From: Burkholderiales bacterium
Lineage (GTDB): Bacteria > Pseudomonadota > Gammaproteobacteria > Burkholderiales > Burkholderiaceae
Length of the DNA stretch: 64,000 bases
Reading direction: 5' to 3'
Assembly (NCBI GenBank): GCA_021287185.1
Contig: JAJTAZ010000017.1
Span: 1 to 64,000 of the forward strand
Position 1 is the stretch's first letter. Each line of letters starts with the position of its first letter. Made by a program: the position numbers and the translations under genes. The notes under the pieces are model-generated. The model did no database searches. It worked only from the letters and a program-made list of their open reading frames with translations, and was not told the DNA's origin. Shown one piece after another: positions 18,893 to 28,540 of this stretch.

Positions 18893-19660
18893 TTATTTAG
18901 GTTGCAGCTGAGCACTGGTGCGTCCAAAACGTCGTTCGCGCGTTTGATACGAACGAACCGCCTCAAAAAACGCATCGCGATCAAATTCAGGCCAATACAC
19001 GGGTGTAAAATACAACTCGGTGTACGCCAATTGCCACAGCAAAAAGTTTGAAATTCGCGCTTCACCACCCGTCCGAATAAATAAATCAGGCTCTGGAAGG
19101 TCGGCCAGTTGTAGATAGGGGCGCAATTCGTCCTCTTCCACATAAGCATCCACGGCAACGCCATTGCGCGCACGCGCCGCGAGCATTTGATTCATCGCAT
19201 TCAAAATATCCCAACGCCCACCGTAATTCGCACAAATCGTTAATGTCATCACCTCACCATCCACCGTGGTATTGTGTGCTTGCGCGATTAAATCTTGAAT
19301 GGTGGTGTCAAAGGCTTCAAGTGCGCCGATGACCTGCAAGCGAATCCCGTTGTCCGCCAACGCCTTGATTTCACGACGCAAACTGCGCATGAATAATTTC
19401 ATCAAAAAAGACACTTCAGTCGGTGGGCGACGCCAGTTTTCCGAGCTAAACGCAAACAAAGTCAAATGACGCACTTTTAAATCCACGCACGCGCGTACCA
19501 CTTCACGCACCATTTGCACCCCACGTTTGTGCCCCCACACGCGCGGATAACCACGCGCCTGCGCCCAGCGACCGTTGCCATCCATGATAATCGCAACATG
19601 TTGGGGAATCGCACCCACTTCGGGGATGGCTTGGGTACTGCTGATGGTGGTTGTGTTCAT
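18893..19660 (-). CDS. uppS: Undecaprenyl diphosphate synthase
   Basis: Cis-prenyltransferase that makes the C55 carrier precursor for peptidoglycan and [17 protein letters not shown] at about 25-38 holds the catalytic Asp, [11 protein letters not shown] and [15 protein letters not shown] bind the substrates. 255 residues, normal. The gap to frr is 109 bases with no convincing promoter or terminator. Confidence 0.96.
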   Translation of the reverse strand: MNTTTISSTQAIPEVGAIPQHVAIIMDGNGRWAQARGYPRVWGHKRGVQMVREVVRACVDLKVRHLTLFAFSSENWRRPPTEVSFLMKLFMRSLRREIKALADNGIRLQVIGALEAFDTTIQDLIAQAHNTTVDGEVMTLTICANYGGRWDILNAMNQMLAARARNGVAVDAYVEEDELRPYLQLADLPEPDLFIRTGGEARISNFLLWQLAYTELYFTPVYWPEFDRDAFFEAVRSYQTRERRFGRTSAQLQPK

Positions 19661-19769
19661 ATGAGTTCTGTCAAATGGCTGTTATAGCCCCGTAAGGCAT
19701 GCGAAAGAGTTTTCAGCAGGAGAACGCAAGCGGTCAAGGTTTTCACTCTGACCCGCCCGCACAATCTGC

Positions 19770-20330
19770 TTAAACCTTGAGAATTTCTGCTTCTTTCTCA
19801 ACAATCATCTTGTCAATTTCCGCAACAAACTTATCGGTCATTTTTTGCACATCGTCTTGCGCACGGCGTTCTTCATCCTCAGTGACTGATTTGTCTTTCA
19901 ATAATTTTTTGAGCTGCTCATTGGCATCTCTACGAATATTACGCACTGCGATTTTTGCGCCTTCAGCCTCTTGCTTGACCACTTTAACCAATTCTTTGCG
20001 ACGCTCTTCAGTTAAGGCAGGCATAGGTACACGAATCAAATCCCCCATAGACGCAGGATTCAAACCCAAATCCGACTCACGAATGGCTTTTTCTATTGGG
20101 TTGAGCATATTCTTTTCCCACGGCTGAACGCCAATCGTGCGCGCATCAATCAGCGTCAAATTCGCCACCTGTGACAATGGCGTGGGTGAACCGTAATAAT
20201 CCACGTGAACTTGATCGAGCAAGCTCGGATGTGCACGACCTGTGCGCACCTTTGCCAAATCGTGTTGCAACGATTCAATTGATTTTTTCATTTTTTGATC
20301 AGCGTTTTGTTTCACTTCTGATACAGACAT
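19770..20330 (-). CDS. frr: Ribosome recycling factor
   Basis: Splits post-termination ribosomes with EF-G. The 186-residue protein shows the RRF three-helix bundle sequence, with [15 protein letters not shown] in the N-terminal part and [13 protein letters not shown] in the C-terminal helix. ATG 20330 follows AAGGAG. It is the first gene of the envelope cluster here; pyrH, tsf and rpsB, which usually precede it, are absent and the upstream gene is divergent, so frr must have its own promoter in 20331-20499. Confidence 0.97.
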   Translation of the reverse strand: MSVSEVKQNADQKMKKSIESLQHDLAKVRTGRAHPSLLDQVHVDYYGSPTPLSQVANLTLIDARTIGVQPWEKNMLNPIEKAIRESDLGLNPASMGDLIRVPMPALTEERRKELVKVVKQEAEGAKIAVRNIRRDANEQLKKLLKDKSVTEDEERRAQDDVQKMTDKFVAEIDKMIVEKEAEILKV

Positions 20331-20448
20331 ACTTACTCCTTGCTTTATTCTTAATCAATTATTTTTCACGCCGTACTTGATATAGGCGAATTGCGCCATT
20401 TTACTTCTTTTTTGAACTAAAAAATCCAATCTTTCACAACTGCGCCAT

Positions 20449-20454
20449 TATAAT
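20449..20454 (+). promoter_or_regulatory. Possible -10 element of the 20500 lipoprotein gene
   Basis: A consensus TATAAT 46 bases before the ATG. No good -35 is visible at 16-18 bases, so this is tentative. Confidence 0.35.
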
Positions 20455-20499
20455 ATAACTCCTTACAATAACCACACACAATCCATCTACGAGGTCGCA

Positions 20500-21684
20500 A
20501 TGAATGTACGTCAAATCGCTTATAAAACCGCATTAATTCTTGGTGTGAGTGCCAGTTTATTCGGATGCACTACCCCCGAAATCCAAAAAATGTCTGCGAT
20601 GGATGCTGTGAAATTTGGCAATATGCAATTTTTCGAAATGCCCAATTACCGTTTTGATATGGATGCCAAATTACTCGATTTGCGCATGGCCGACAAAGCC
20701 AATGACCCGAAAACCGCCAACTTTAATAAATACATGAATTATTTTGGCAAACACTTAACGTTTGGTAGTTCAGGTGTCATCGATACTGAAAACCAGCAGT
20801 TCCAGATGATTCCCAGTTATGGTTTTCAGTCAAAAAATGCCAATGGCAGCATTCGTTTTCCAATCGTATACGATCACAAGCAAAAATTATTGTTTGCTGA
20901 TTTATCAGCGTTGTCAGGTTTACTCACTGACGTAGAGAATGAAGGGAAATACTCAAAATTCAGCACCGCTAATTTACCAATTCCCGCCGATGCCGATGCC
21001 AAATTGCTTCAATTGATGCGCAAGTACGCCACCGTGTTTTATGATGATTTGAAACCAGAAGCCTTTGTTGACCAGCCACTCACAGATGCAGACCGCGCAC
21101 ACAAAGCGGTGCGCAAAATTCAAGTCACCCTCAAACCACAGGAAGCCTTGGAAAAGTTTCCCATGATGTTGCAAGACATTGCAGGGGTATTTACCCAAGA
21201 GGGTCAAAAACCGTTCACCCCATTACCTGACACAGCCATTGCTGAAATGAAAAAAGAATTAAACAACATGCTGGGTGAGAACTCCAAAGACATCTACTCA
21301 ATCGCCTTTAATCGTGCGGGGCAAATTGTGTCCATGAATGCCGATTCGATGTATGAAATGGATTTTTCCAAAATAGGCAAAGCCGACCCTACTGCACCTG
21401 TCATGAACATACGTTTTAACATGAACATGACCGTCTCAGACATCGGCAAAGCCAAATTGATTGATCCACCCACTATTGAAAACACGGTGGATGGTAAAGA
21501 AAACCTTAAAGGCGGGGTTTTCGGTCGCTTGTTCGCAGGCAAAAGCGATGACGAAGAACAAAATTCAAATGAGTTATCGACAGAAGCCATTCAAACAGAC
21601 GCTGCTACAGCGGTCAGTACAGGGGCAGAAGATGCAGCCAAAGCCGCAAGCAAACCCGTTCGAAAAAAAGCACGTCATAAGTAA
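20500..21684 (+). CDS. Uncharacterised lipoprotein
   Basis: Residues 1-23 are a lipoprotein signal with lipobox LFGC (Cys 23), so the 394-residue protein should be anchored to a membrane, probably the outer. The mature part begins with a short helical stretch and then a long region of alternating polar/hydrophobic residues, suggestive of beta structure; the last 60 residues are low-complexity (Glu/Asn/Ala) and end in a basic tail, KPVRKKARHK. I do not recognise a family. It is monocistronic, divergent from frr, with a GAGG SD and a downstream hairpin. A lipoprotein-carrier-like fold is one guess, not supported by a motif. Confidence 0.85.
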   Translation: MNVRQIAYKTALILGVSASLFGCTTPEIQKMSAMDAVKFGNMQFFEMPNYRFDMDAKLLDLRMADKANDPKTANFNKYMNYFGKHLTFGSSGVIDTENQQFQMIPSYGFQSKNANGSIRFPIVYDHKQKLLFADLSALSGLLTDVENEGKYSKFSTANLPIPADADAKLLQLMRKYATVFYDDLKPEAFVDQPLTDADRAHKAVRKIQVTLKPQEALEKFPMMLQDIAGVFTQEGQKPFTPLPDTAIAEMKKELNNMLGENSKDIYSIAFNRAGQIVSMNADSMYEMDFSKIGKADPTAPVMNIRFNMNMTVSDIGKAKLIDPPTIENTVDGKENLKGGVFGRLFAGKSDDEEQNSNELSTEAIQTDAATAVSTGAEDAAKAASKPVRKKARHK

Positions 21685-21712
21685 TACCAAACGCGGATTT
21701 GTGCACCCAACA

Positions 21713-21746
21713 AACCCAAAGGCAGATGATTCTGCCTTTGGGTGAT
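21713..21746 (+). terminator. Hairpin after the 20500 lipoprotein gene
   Basis: CCCAAAGGCAGA (21715-21726), loop TGAT, TCTGCCTTTGGG (21731-21742): a perfect 12-base stem. The following T-run is weak, so termination may be modest. Confidence 0.6.
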
Positions 21747-21810
21747 TTGCTTGAGTGGTTTAGAGCAATGTAGGAATAACTTCAGTGTTTTACCTTAAAT
21801 GACATTGTTT

Positions 21811-22200
21811 TTATTGCCAGTAATATTTGGCGCTGCAGCTCAAAGCGGTCTGCTTCACCTCAGGACGTGCAAATATTTTTTCGCCCACCGCACTCATGTT
21901 TTGCCGTTGGCGCATTTGCTGCCAAAATTTGTCACGTTCAGTCGCTGAAAGACTTTGGTACACATCGCGCATCACGCATTGACAAGTGTACTGCAATTGC
22001 GCGGTGGGCATATTGAGTTTAGATATATACGGATTACTCGGAGCCTGTGCCACACAGGTCTGCGTGGCAAGTGTTTGCCATGCGTGTGCGTGACTCATGG
22101 CGGTGCGCACCGCACTTTCATCCGCACACGCCACGCTTGAGACCATCGCCAAAACCACACCCGAAACCGCACTCGTGCCCAACACATTCAACCAAAGCAT
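21811..22200 (-). CDS. Small exported cysteine-containing protein
   Basis: 129 residues from an ATG that overlaps the stop of the DUF2799 lipoprotein gene (TAATG), so the two are translationally coupled. A signal peptide of about 26 residues ends near SSVACADE. The mature protein has Cys in TCVAQ, YTCQCVM and LSCSAKYYWQ, an even number that could form disulfides in the periplasm. No family was recognised. The open frame upstream of this ATG lies inside the lipoprotein gene and was ignored. Confidence 0.75.
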   Translation of the reverse strand: MLWLNVLGTSAVSGVVLAMVSSVACADESAVRTAMSHAHAWQTLATQTCVAQAPSNPYISKLNMPTAQLQYTCQCVMRDVYQSLSATERDKFWQQMRQRQNMSAVGEKIFARPEVKQTALSCSAKYYWQ

Positions 22201-22715
22201 TACCAGCCACCGCGAACGAAACCACGAAAATGTGAGTGATGGTTGTAATAACGCCCACCCCAATATGGGTCAAAGAATGGGTTATAAAAGAAGTGGTAAC
22301 GCGGGTAATCGTAATAATATGGGTCTGGACGCGGATGCGCGTCATTGTATTGTTTGAGCGCGTAGAGGTATTCTTTGAGGAAAGGAGCCTCAGTTTCTTT
22401 CGGACAAACACCGAGATAGTCTTCACCCAACAAACCCACGCGCTCACCATTGGCGGGCGTACAGTACTCAGCCAAACCTTCTTGATAGGCTTTGAGATAA
22501 GCGTTTTTAAACGCCCCCACATCACTCAAACCACCATTGGATTGACAGGTAGAGATGATTTGATTGGCATTCTCAGTGGTGCGTCCCGAACGTCCATCCA
22601 GCAAGCCTTGACTCTGCGGATTGACAGTTTTACACTGCTCAGGTGTGAGCGTCGCACACCCAGCGACCAATAATAGCAATGTGCCACCCAAAAGTAGCCC
22701 CAATAATTTTTTCAT
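22200..22715 (-). CDS. DUF2799-like lipoprotein
   Basis: A lipoprotein signal with lipobox VAGC (Cys 20) precedes a 150-residue mature protein resembling DUF2799: EQCKTV, a region rich in Gly/Asp (LLDGRSG), then EGLAEYCTPANGERVGLLG and YLGVCP. The C-terminal 45 residues are rich in Tyr, His, Phe, Gly and Asp (PYYYDYPRYHFFYNPFFDP), an unusual aromatic tail that might bind metal or cell-wall polymer. ATG 22715 has a GGAGG SD and lies 17 bases after the ftsK stop. Function unknown. Confidence 0.78.
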   Translation of the reverse strand: MKKLLGLLLGGTLLLLVAGCATLTPEQCKTVNPQSQGLLDGRSGRTTENANQIISTCQSNGGLSDVGAFKNAYLKAYQEGLAEYCTPANGERVGLLGEDYLGVCPKETEAPFLKEYLYALKQYNDAHPRPDPYYYDYPRYHFFYNPFFDPYWGGRYYNHHSHFRGFVRGGW

Positions 22716-22732
22716 TAAAAACCTCCAACGGA

Positions 22733-25045
22733 TTATTCTGAATGTTTGGGCGCAAGGATTTCACGTGAGCCATTGCTCTGCATCGGAGAGACCACACCCG
22801 AACGTTCCATTTGCTCCAACAATCGCGCCGAGCGGTTATAGCCAATGCGAAACTCGCGTTGTACCGAAGAAATCGATGCTTTTTGAGTACGAATGATGAA
22901 TGCCACTGCCTGATCGTACAAAGGATCGGCTTCGCCATCTGCATCTTCGCCTCCCTCACCGTTCTCGCCCGCCCCACCTGTTAGAACGTCTTCAATGTAA
23001 TTCGGTTGACTGTGCGCTTTTAAGAATTCCGCCACACGAATGACTTCTTCGTCCGATGCAAACGCACCGTGCACACGCACAGGCAAGCCAGACCCAGGAG
23101 GCAAATACAGCATATCACCCTGTCCCAGCAAAGTTTCCGCACCCTGCTGGTCTAAAATGGTGCGTGAGTCAATTTTGCTCGACACTTGAAAAGCAATGCG
23201 CGTCGGCACATTGGCTTTAATCAAACCCGTAATCACATCCACGCTCGGACGTTGGGTAGCCAAAATCAAATGAATACCTGCGGCGCGGGCTTTTTGTGCA
23301 ATCCGCGCAATCAACTCTTCAATTTTCTTACCAACCACCATCATGAGGTCGGCCAACTCATCAATCACCACGACAATCAACGGCATTTTCTCGAGCGGCT
23401 CAGGCGCATCGGGGGTCAGGCTGAACGGATTGGGGATGTGCTCACCCTTGGCATGTGCTTCGTCAATTTTTTTATTGAAACCCGTCACCCCACGCGCGCC
23501 CAGCACACTCATCAGTTTGTAACGTCGCTCCATTTCGCCGACCACCCAATTGAGCGCATGCCCCGCTTGTCGCATGTCGGTGACCACAGGGCAAAGCAAA
23601 TGAGCGATGTCCGCATATACGCTCATTTCCAACATTTTCGGGTCAATCAAAATCAAACGCACTTGCTCAGGTGTGGCGCGATACAACAGGGATAAAATCA
23701 TGGTATTGATACCCACCGACTTACCCGAGCCAGTGGTACCCGCCACCAACAAATGCGGCATTTTCGCCAAATCCGCAACCACGGGGTTGCCACCAATGTC
23801 TTTTCCCAAGGCCACGGTAAGTAAAGAACTGGCATCGTGATACACCTGTGAGCCAATGATTTCAGACAGGCGCACAATTTGGCGTTTGGGATTGGGCAAT
23901 TCCAAAGCCATGTAGTTTTTACCTGGAATAGTCTCGACCACGCGAATTGATACCAAGGCGAGCGAGCGTGCCAAATCCTTAGATAGATTGACAATTTGGC
24001 TGCCTTTCACCCCTGTGGCAGGTTCAATTTCATAGCGCGTCACCACAGGACCAGGATAAGCCGCAACCACCTGCACTTCGACCCCGAAATCACGCAGTTT
24101 TTTCTCAATCAAGCGCGAAGTGAATTCAAGTGTCTCGTGCGAAACGCTTTCTTGATTGCGCTCAGCCACATCCAGCAACGCCAACTCAGGCAACGATGAA
24201 TTGCTCAACTCGGTAAATAGCGGCTTTTGCTTTTCTTTCTGACTGCGCGTGGACTGAGCAACGGGTGGTGCTGGCGGCTCTATATGTACAGGGAAGGTTT
24301 TTTCTGCACGAATTTTTTCTTGTACCAATTCACGCTCGCGCACGGCAACTTGCGCCACGCCAACTTTTTCATCTTGTTTTTTATCAAAGTATGACCACGC
24401 GCCGAGCACAAATTGTTCAATCGCTTCACCGATGCGCTCACTCACACTCAACCACGAAAAATTAAACAACCAACTCAAGCCCGCCGCAAACAACACAGCA
24501 AGAAACAAGGTCGTGAAAATTTGTCCAATCACCAGTGTCAAGCCTTTGGCAAGCGCTTCTCCCAATACCCCACCATGTTCATACGGTAACGCAACATGCC
24601 AACCCGCCGTGTGCATGTACTCCAAACCAACGCTGGTGAGCAACACCACAACAAAGCCCAAGCGAAACAATAGAGTGTCTCTCGACTCATTTTGTTGTTT
24701 GAACACCGCACGCTCTTGCGCTGTCAATAAACTCATTTGTGAGGTGCGACGCATTCCGCGATAAATTGCCCAAGCACACAGCAACACCCACCAATACGCC
24801 GACAAACCAAACACGTACAACAACGCCGCCGATATCCACGCCCCCAAACTACCCACCCAGTTTTGTACCCCTATTTGTCCAGAACTGGCTTGAAAAAACG
24901 ATGGGTCACGCGCATCAAAACTCACCAACATTGCCAGCAAAGTCACGCCGAGCAAAGCCAATACCATCCACTTCACTTCTCGCAAAAGTTGATTGGCACG
25001 ATCAGACAAAGTAGGCGTTTTGAAAAATTCGGGTTTACTGCTCAT
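22733..25045 (-). CDS. ftsK: DNA translocase FtsK
   Basis: Septal DNA pump that segregates chromosome termini and activates XerCD. Four N-terminal membrane helices fall within about residues 20-200; a linker (about 200-300) is short; the motor has Walker [11 protein letters not shown] and Walker B-type [11 protein letters not shown]; the C-terminal gamma winged helix ([18 protein letters not shown]) binds KOPS DNA sites. 770 residues match the short-linker FtsK type of betaproteobacteria. lolA, the customary downstream gene, is replaced here by the DUF2799 gene. Confidence 0.96.
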   Translation of the reverse strand: MSSKPEFFKTPTLSDRANQLLREVKWMVLALLGVTLLAMLVSFDARDPSFFQASSGQIGVQNWVGSLGAWISAALLYVFGLSAYWWVLLCAWAIYRGMRRTSQMSLLTAQERAVFKQQNESRDTLLFRLGFVVVLLTSVGLEYMHTAGWHVALPYEHGGVLGEALAKGLTLVIGQIFTTLFLAVLFAAGLSWLFNFSWLSVSERIGEAIEQFVLGAWSYFDKKQDEKVGVAQVAVRERELVQEKIRAEKTFPVHIEPPAPPVAQSTRSQKEKQKPLFTELSNSSLPELALLDVAERNQESVSHETLEFTSRLIEKKLRDFGVEVQVVAAYPGPVVTRYEIEPATGVKGSQIVNLSKDLARSLALVSIRVVETIPGKNYMALELPNPKRQIVRLSEIIGSQVYHDASSLLTVALGKDIGGNPVVADLAKMPHLLVAGTTGSGKSVGINTMILSLLYRATPEQVRLILIDPKMLEMSVYADIAHLLCPVVTDMRQAGHALNWVVGEMERRYKLMSVLGARGVTGFNKKIDEAHAKGEHIPNPFSLTPDAPEPLEKMPLIVVVIDELADLMMVVGKKIEELIARIAQKARAAGIHLILATQRPSVDVITGLIKANVPTRIAFQVSSKIDSRTILDQQGAETLLGQGDMLYLPPGSGLPVRVHGAFASDEEVIRVAEFLKAHSQPNYIEDVLTGGAGENGEGGEDADGEADPLYDQAVAFIIRTQKASISSVQREFRIGYNRSARLLEQMERSGVVSPMQSNGSREILAPKHSE

Positions 25046-25140
25046 GAGAAATACCTGTGCACGGTGAAATGGTTTGTATTTTAACGTGATACGGTAAAAA
25101 TCACAGGGAAATTGATGTTTTTATTCAATTTTATATGACG

Positions 25141-25179
25141 TAAAAAACCCAAACCGAAAGGTTTGGGTTGGATTTTTTT
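25141..25179. terminator. Bidirectional terminator after lysA
   Basis: AACCCAAACC (25146-25155), tetraloop GAAA, GGTTTGGGTT (25160-25169), with T-runs on both strands. It lies 19 bases beyond the lysA stop. Confidence 0.9.
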
Positions 25180-25197
25180 CGCTCGAAAATCTGCTGT

Positions 25198-26460
25198 TTA
25201 TAGTTCCAAAGCCCACAAATCCGACAAATTTTCGCGCTGACGAATCACTCGCGTCTCTGAACCATCGACCAAGACCTCCGCCGCGCGCGCACGGGTGTTG
25301 TAGTTCGAACTCATACTAAAGCCATACGCGCCCGCCGAGAGCACTGCGAGCACATCGCCCTGAGCCACTGCCAGCGTGCGCTCGCGCGCCAGCCAATCAC
25401 CTGTCTCACACACAGGGCCAACCACATCATAGGTTTGTGCGGTGCTTGCATCACGCAAGGTGCAGTTTTCTACACCCATCCAAGCCTCGTACAACGCGGG
25501 ACGCAGTAAATCATTCATGCCTGCATCGACAATGCAGAAGTTCTTTTCTTCAGACGGTTTGAGGTACTCAACTGTGGTCAACAGCACGCAGGCGTTCGCC
25601 ACCAAAGAACGACCAGGTTCAAACATCAAATCCTGCGTCAATCCTGCCTCACGCAAACCTTGCAAAGATTGCTCAATCAATTCTCGCGGCAATGGTACTA
25701 TTTCGTCTTGATAACGCACGCCCAAACCACCACCCAAATCAATGTGCTTGAGCGTGATACCAGTCGCCGCCAATTGTTTGACCAAATCAAATAAACGGTT
25801 TTGCGCATCAAGAAACGGCGAGAGTTCAGTGATTTGCGAACCAATGTGGTAATCAATCCCGACAATCTCCAATCCCGACAACTGCGCGGCTTGTTGATAC
25901 ACCGCCAACGCATCGGTATGCGCAATGCCAAATTTATTGGCTTTCAGACCTGTCGAAATATATGGATGGGTTTTGGCATCGACGTCAGGATTGACCCGCA
26001 GTGAAATCGGCGCACGCTTACCCAAGCGACTGGCAATTGTATGTATGCGCTGCAATTCAGGCACGGATTCAACATTAAAGCAAAAAATCCCTTGCGTGAG
26101 TGCGAACTCAATTTCACGTTCAGACTTTGCCACACCCGAAAAAACAATGCGATTGGCGGGCACGCCGACCGCCAGCACGCGGGCGACTTCACCCTCAGAA
26201 ACCGTGTCAAAAAACGCACCACGCTCTGCAAACAGCCGCAAAATCGATAAATTCGAGCAGGCCTTCACTGCGTAGCACACGTGTATTTGACGCTCATCCA
26301 CGGGATACGTCCACGCCGACCAAGCGTCTTGCAACGCGGCTTTTGAATACACATACACGGGCGTGCCAAACTCACGTGCCACATCGTTGAGAGCCACGTC
26401 TTCTAAATACAGTGCGCCATCGCGCTGAGTCAAATGGGCTACGGGGTATAAATTACTCAT
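25198..26460 (-). CDS. lysA: Diaminopimelate decarboxylase
   Basis: PLP-dependent last step of lysine synthesis. The alanine-racemase-like barrel contains the PLP lysine in CYAVKACSN (about 60) and the SEGEVARVL segment; the C-terminal beta domain has GPVCETGDWLA. 420 residues, normal. It overlaps the upstream lptM by four bases (ATGA) and ends before a strong terminator. Confidence 0.97.
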   Translation of the reverse strand: MSNLYPVAHLTQRDGALYLEDVALNDVAREFGTPVYVYSKAALQDAWSAWTYPVDERQIHVCYAVKACSNLSILRLFAERGAFFDTVSEGEVARVLAVGVPANRIVFSGVAKSEREIEFALTQGIFCFNVESVPELQRIHTIASRLGKRAPISLRVNPDVDAKTHPYISTGLKANKFGIAHTDALAVYQQAAQLSGLEIVGIDYHIGSQITELSPFLDAQNRLFDLVKQLAATGITLKHIDLGGGLGVRYQDEIVPLPRELIEQSLQGLREAGLTQDLMFEPGRSLVANACVLLTTVEYLKPSEEKNFCIVDAGMNDLLRPALYEAWMGVENCTLRDASTAQTYDVVGPVCETGDWLARERTLAVAQGDVLAVLSAGAYGFSMSSNYNTRARAAEVLVDGSETRVIRQRENLSDLWALEL

Positions 26461-26678
26461 TGACGAACAACTTTCTTCTGAATCGGTATCTGTGCACGCG
26501 TGGTGTTTGAGACAGCAGGTGCGGTGGTATTGGACTTTTCTACTGCTGGGATGTCATGTGTCGGTTCAACAACGCTCGGTGGCAAATACAAAGGGCCTTT
26601 GTAACCACACGCCGACAGCGCCGCTGAAAGCATCAGCGGCACACACAGGGTTCGACAAGATAATGTGCGCGTATTCAT
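26457..26678 (-). CDS. lptM: LptM-like small lipoprotein (YifL family)
   Basis: 73 residues with a signal peptide and lipobox LSACGYKGPLYLP; the CGYKGPLYLP sequence after the lipobox is the hallmark of LptM/YifL, which assists LptD oxidation in the LPS translocon. The rest is a Pro/Thr-rich tail that ends in a basic KKVVRQ. Divergent from cyaY and coupled to lysA, the same neighbourhood seen in many proteobacteria. Confidence 0.88.
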   Translation of the reverse strand: MNTRTLSCRTLCVPLMLSAALSACGYKGPLYLPPSVVEPTHDIPAVEKSNTTAPAVSNTTRAQIPIQKKVVRQ

Positions 26679-26718
26679 ATATAATCCATCGCAGTAGATA
26701 ACGTATAAAGGCGACATT

Positions 26719-27015
26719 ATGACGGAAACCGAGTATTTACAACAGACCCAAACGCTATTTAATGCGGTCATGACACACATCGAAGACAATTACCCCGATT
26801 TGGATGCGCAAAGCCAAGGCGCAGTCCTTGAAATTGAGAATGATGATGGGCAAAAAATCATCATCAATCAACAAGCCGCTATGCAGGAAGTTTGGCTGGC
26901 ATCACGCTCAGGTGGCTATCATTTCAAATGGAATGGCACCAATTGGGTCAATACCCGCGATGACACTGATTTTTGGGATTTTTTACAACAAGCGTTGACA
27001 CAAATCAATGTCTAA
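26719..27015 (+). CDS. cyaY: Iron donor protein CyaY (frataxin)
   Basis: A 98-residue frataxin-family protein that binds iron and tunes Fe-S cluster assembly by IscS. The N-terminal helix carries the acidic ridge (HIEDNYPDLDAQ), and the core has QEVWLASRSGGYHFKWNG and TRDDTDFWDFLQQAL. AAAGG precedes the ATG. It is divergent from lptM-lysA. Confidence 0.96.
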   Translation: MTETEYLQQTQTLFNAVMTHIEDNYPDLDAQSQGAVLEIENDDGQKIIINQQAAMQEVWLASRSGGYHFKWNGTNWVNTRDDTDFWDFLQQALTQINV

Positions 27016-27040
27016 CCTTTCAAAAGCAAACACTCACCCA

Positions 27041-27078
27041 CAAAACAACAAGGTGCGAGACTCGCACCTTGTTGTTTG
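27041..27078. terminator. Bidirectional terminator between cyaY and the Deg protease gene
   Basis: A near-continuous palindrome, AACAACAAGGTGCGAG (27044-27059) and CTCGCACCTTGTTGTT (27061-27076), with flanking T-runs. It ends both converging genes. Confidence 0.85.
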
Positions 27079-27107
27079 TCAGGACGCATAATTGAGTCAT
27101 GCTTGCA

Positions 27108-28274
27108 TCATTTGGCTTTACCAACCGTCACACTCAAATTCACGCTGCGTTTCTCACGCCAGACTTCAAGTGGTAACACCGTTCCCGGTTTGGCATCGCC
27201 AATAGTGCGGGCAAAATCACCCACCGATTCAATTGACACCTCATTGATGCGCGTGACCACATCACCCACATTCAAACCACCTTGTGCGGCAGGTGAGTCC
27301 GATTCCACCTGAGTAATCACCACGCCTTGCGCTTTGCTCAAGCCCAATGACTGCATATTTTCTTCAGTCACAGGTGCAATGCCGACACCAATGCGCCCAT
27401 GCTCAACCTTGCCATGCGCCCGCAGTTGTTCAGCGACTTTAAGGGCTTCGTTAATTGGAATGGCCAATGCCACACCCGAAAACGCACCGCTGGGAGATAA
27501 AATTTGCGAGTTGATGCCAATCACTTCGCCCGACATATTCACCAAAGGACCACCTGAGTTCCCGGGATTGACCGCCGCATCGGTTTGGATAAACGAGACA
27601 TAATCGCCTGTGTCTCGGTTGATGGCACTGATAACACCCGCCGTAATGGTATTTTTCAGACCGAATGGTGAACCTGCCGCCATCACCCACTCACCCACAC
27701 GCAGTTTATCCGAGTTGGCCATTTTCAAAAACGGCAAGCCTGTCGCTTCGATTTTAAGCACCGCCACATCGGTGCGCTCGTCCGAGCCAATGACTTTGGC
27801 TTTAAACTCGCGCTTGTCTGGCAAAATAACGGTGAGTGTACTCGCGCCGTCCACCACATGATGGTTGGTCAAAATATAGCCATCGCTTGAAGTGATGAAT
27901 CCTGAGCCTTGACCCGATACCCGTTCAGTGGGGGCTTTGCCGTTCGGCGTTGCGGGTCTGATGTTACAAATTGGAACGTCTGGCCAAATTTGACAAATCG
28001 GGTGATCGCGCATGTCAGGTATGGATTGAGACTGAATTTTCTCGCTGACTTGAATGTTCACGACCGCTGGTGCGACAAAATCCACCAAACGCGTAAAATC
28101 GGGCAAACCCGTCACCAAGGGTGCGCCTGCCTGCCCATCCGCAGGGGTGGCAATCGAAGACACAGGCGGGGTAGCAACCCCAACAGGCTTGGATTCCTGT
28201 GCGTGACAACCACTCAAAACACCACTTAATGCAAAAGAAGCAACAAACAAAATCGATCCAATATTTTTTTGCAT
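27108..28274 (-). CDS. Lipid-anchored single-PDZ Deg/HtrA serine protease
   Basis: Trypsin-like periplasmic protease with catalytic triad His in TNHHVVDG, Asp in RTDVAVLK and Ser in NPGNSGGPL. One PDZ domain (about residues 290-385) follows, so it is DegS-like in layout and shorter than the two-PDZ DegP/DegQ. The N-terminus has a lipobox (LSGC, Cys 23), suggesting a lipoprotein rather than a soluble or single-pass protein. A 37-residue insert with several Pro and Cys (PICQIWPDVPICNIRP) lies ahead of the protease domain. It may sense misfolded envelope proteins, but no sigma-E or rse gene is adjacent. Confidence 0.9.
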   Translation of the reverse strand: MQKNIGSILFVASFALSGVLSGCHAQESKPVGVATPPVSSIATPADGQAGAPLVTGLPDFTRLVDFVAPAVVNIQVSEKIQSQSIPDMRDHPICQIWPDVPICNIRPATPNGKAPTERVSGQGSGFITSSDGYILTNHHVVDGASTLTVILPDKREFKAKVIGSDERTDVAVLKIEATGLPFLKMANSDKLRVGEWVMAAGSPFGLKNTITAGVISAINRDTGDYVSFIQTDAAVNPGNSGGPLVNMSGEVIGINSQILSPSGAFSGVALAIPINEALKVAEQLRAHGKVEHGRIGVGIAPVTEENMQSLGLSKAQGVVITQVESDSPAAQGGLNVGDVVTRINEVSIESVGDFARTIGDAKPGTVLPLEVWREKRSVNLSVTVGKAK

Positions 28275-28474
28275 GAGAACTCCTTAGTTGAAAATAGATA
28301 CGGCCGATTATGCGCAAGACCTTTGGATAAAGTATGGATGCATAGAGAAATTTCAAGCGGTTTTTGCACGGCATCCATCAAAGCCACCGAGGTGCAAACG
28401 CAATCCTTTGGTGCATATCGGGTGGTGATTGCACCAAAGCAGAACAACTTGTTTTTCTATTGTGCACAGATGTC

Positions 28475-28504
28475 TTTACTTTGAATCACTCTATCGTGCA
28501 TAAT
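28475..28504 (+). promoter_or_regulatory. Promoter of the ATP-grasp operon
   Basis: TTTACT (28475-28480), 18-base spacer, CATAAT (28499-28504). The predicted start is near 28511, about 30 bases before the chosen ATG. Confidence 0.55.
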
Positions 28505-28540
28505 CAAGCCACAATCCTTTCATTTTTCAGGTTGATGCTT

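Noticed and set aside
18229..18900. 223-codon open frame on the plus strand
   Set aside because: Antisense to cdsA. Composition (Asn/Lys/Thr/Pro) is what a complement of membrane-protein codons yields.
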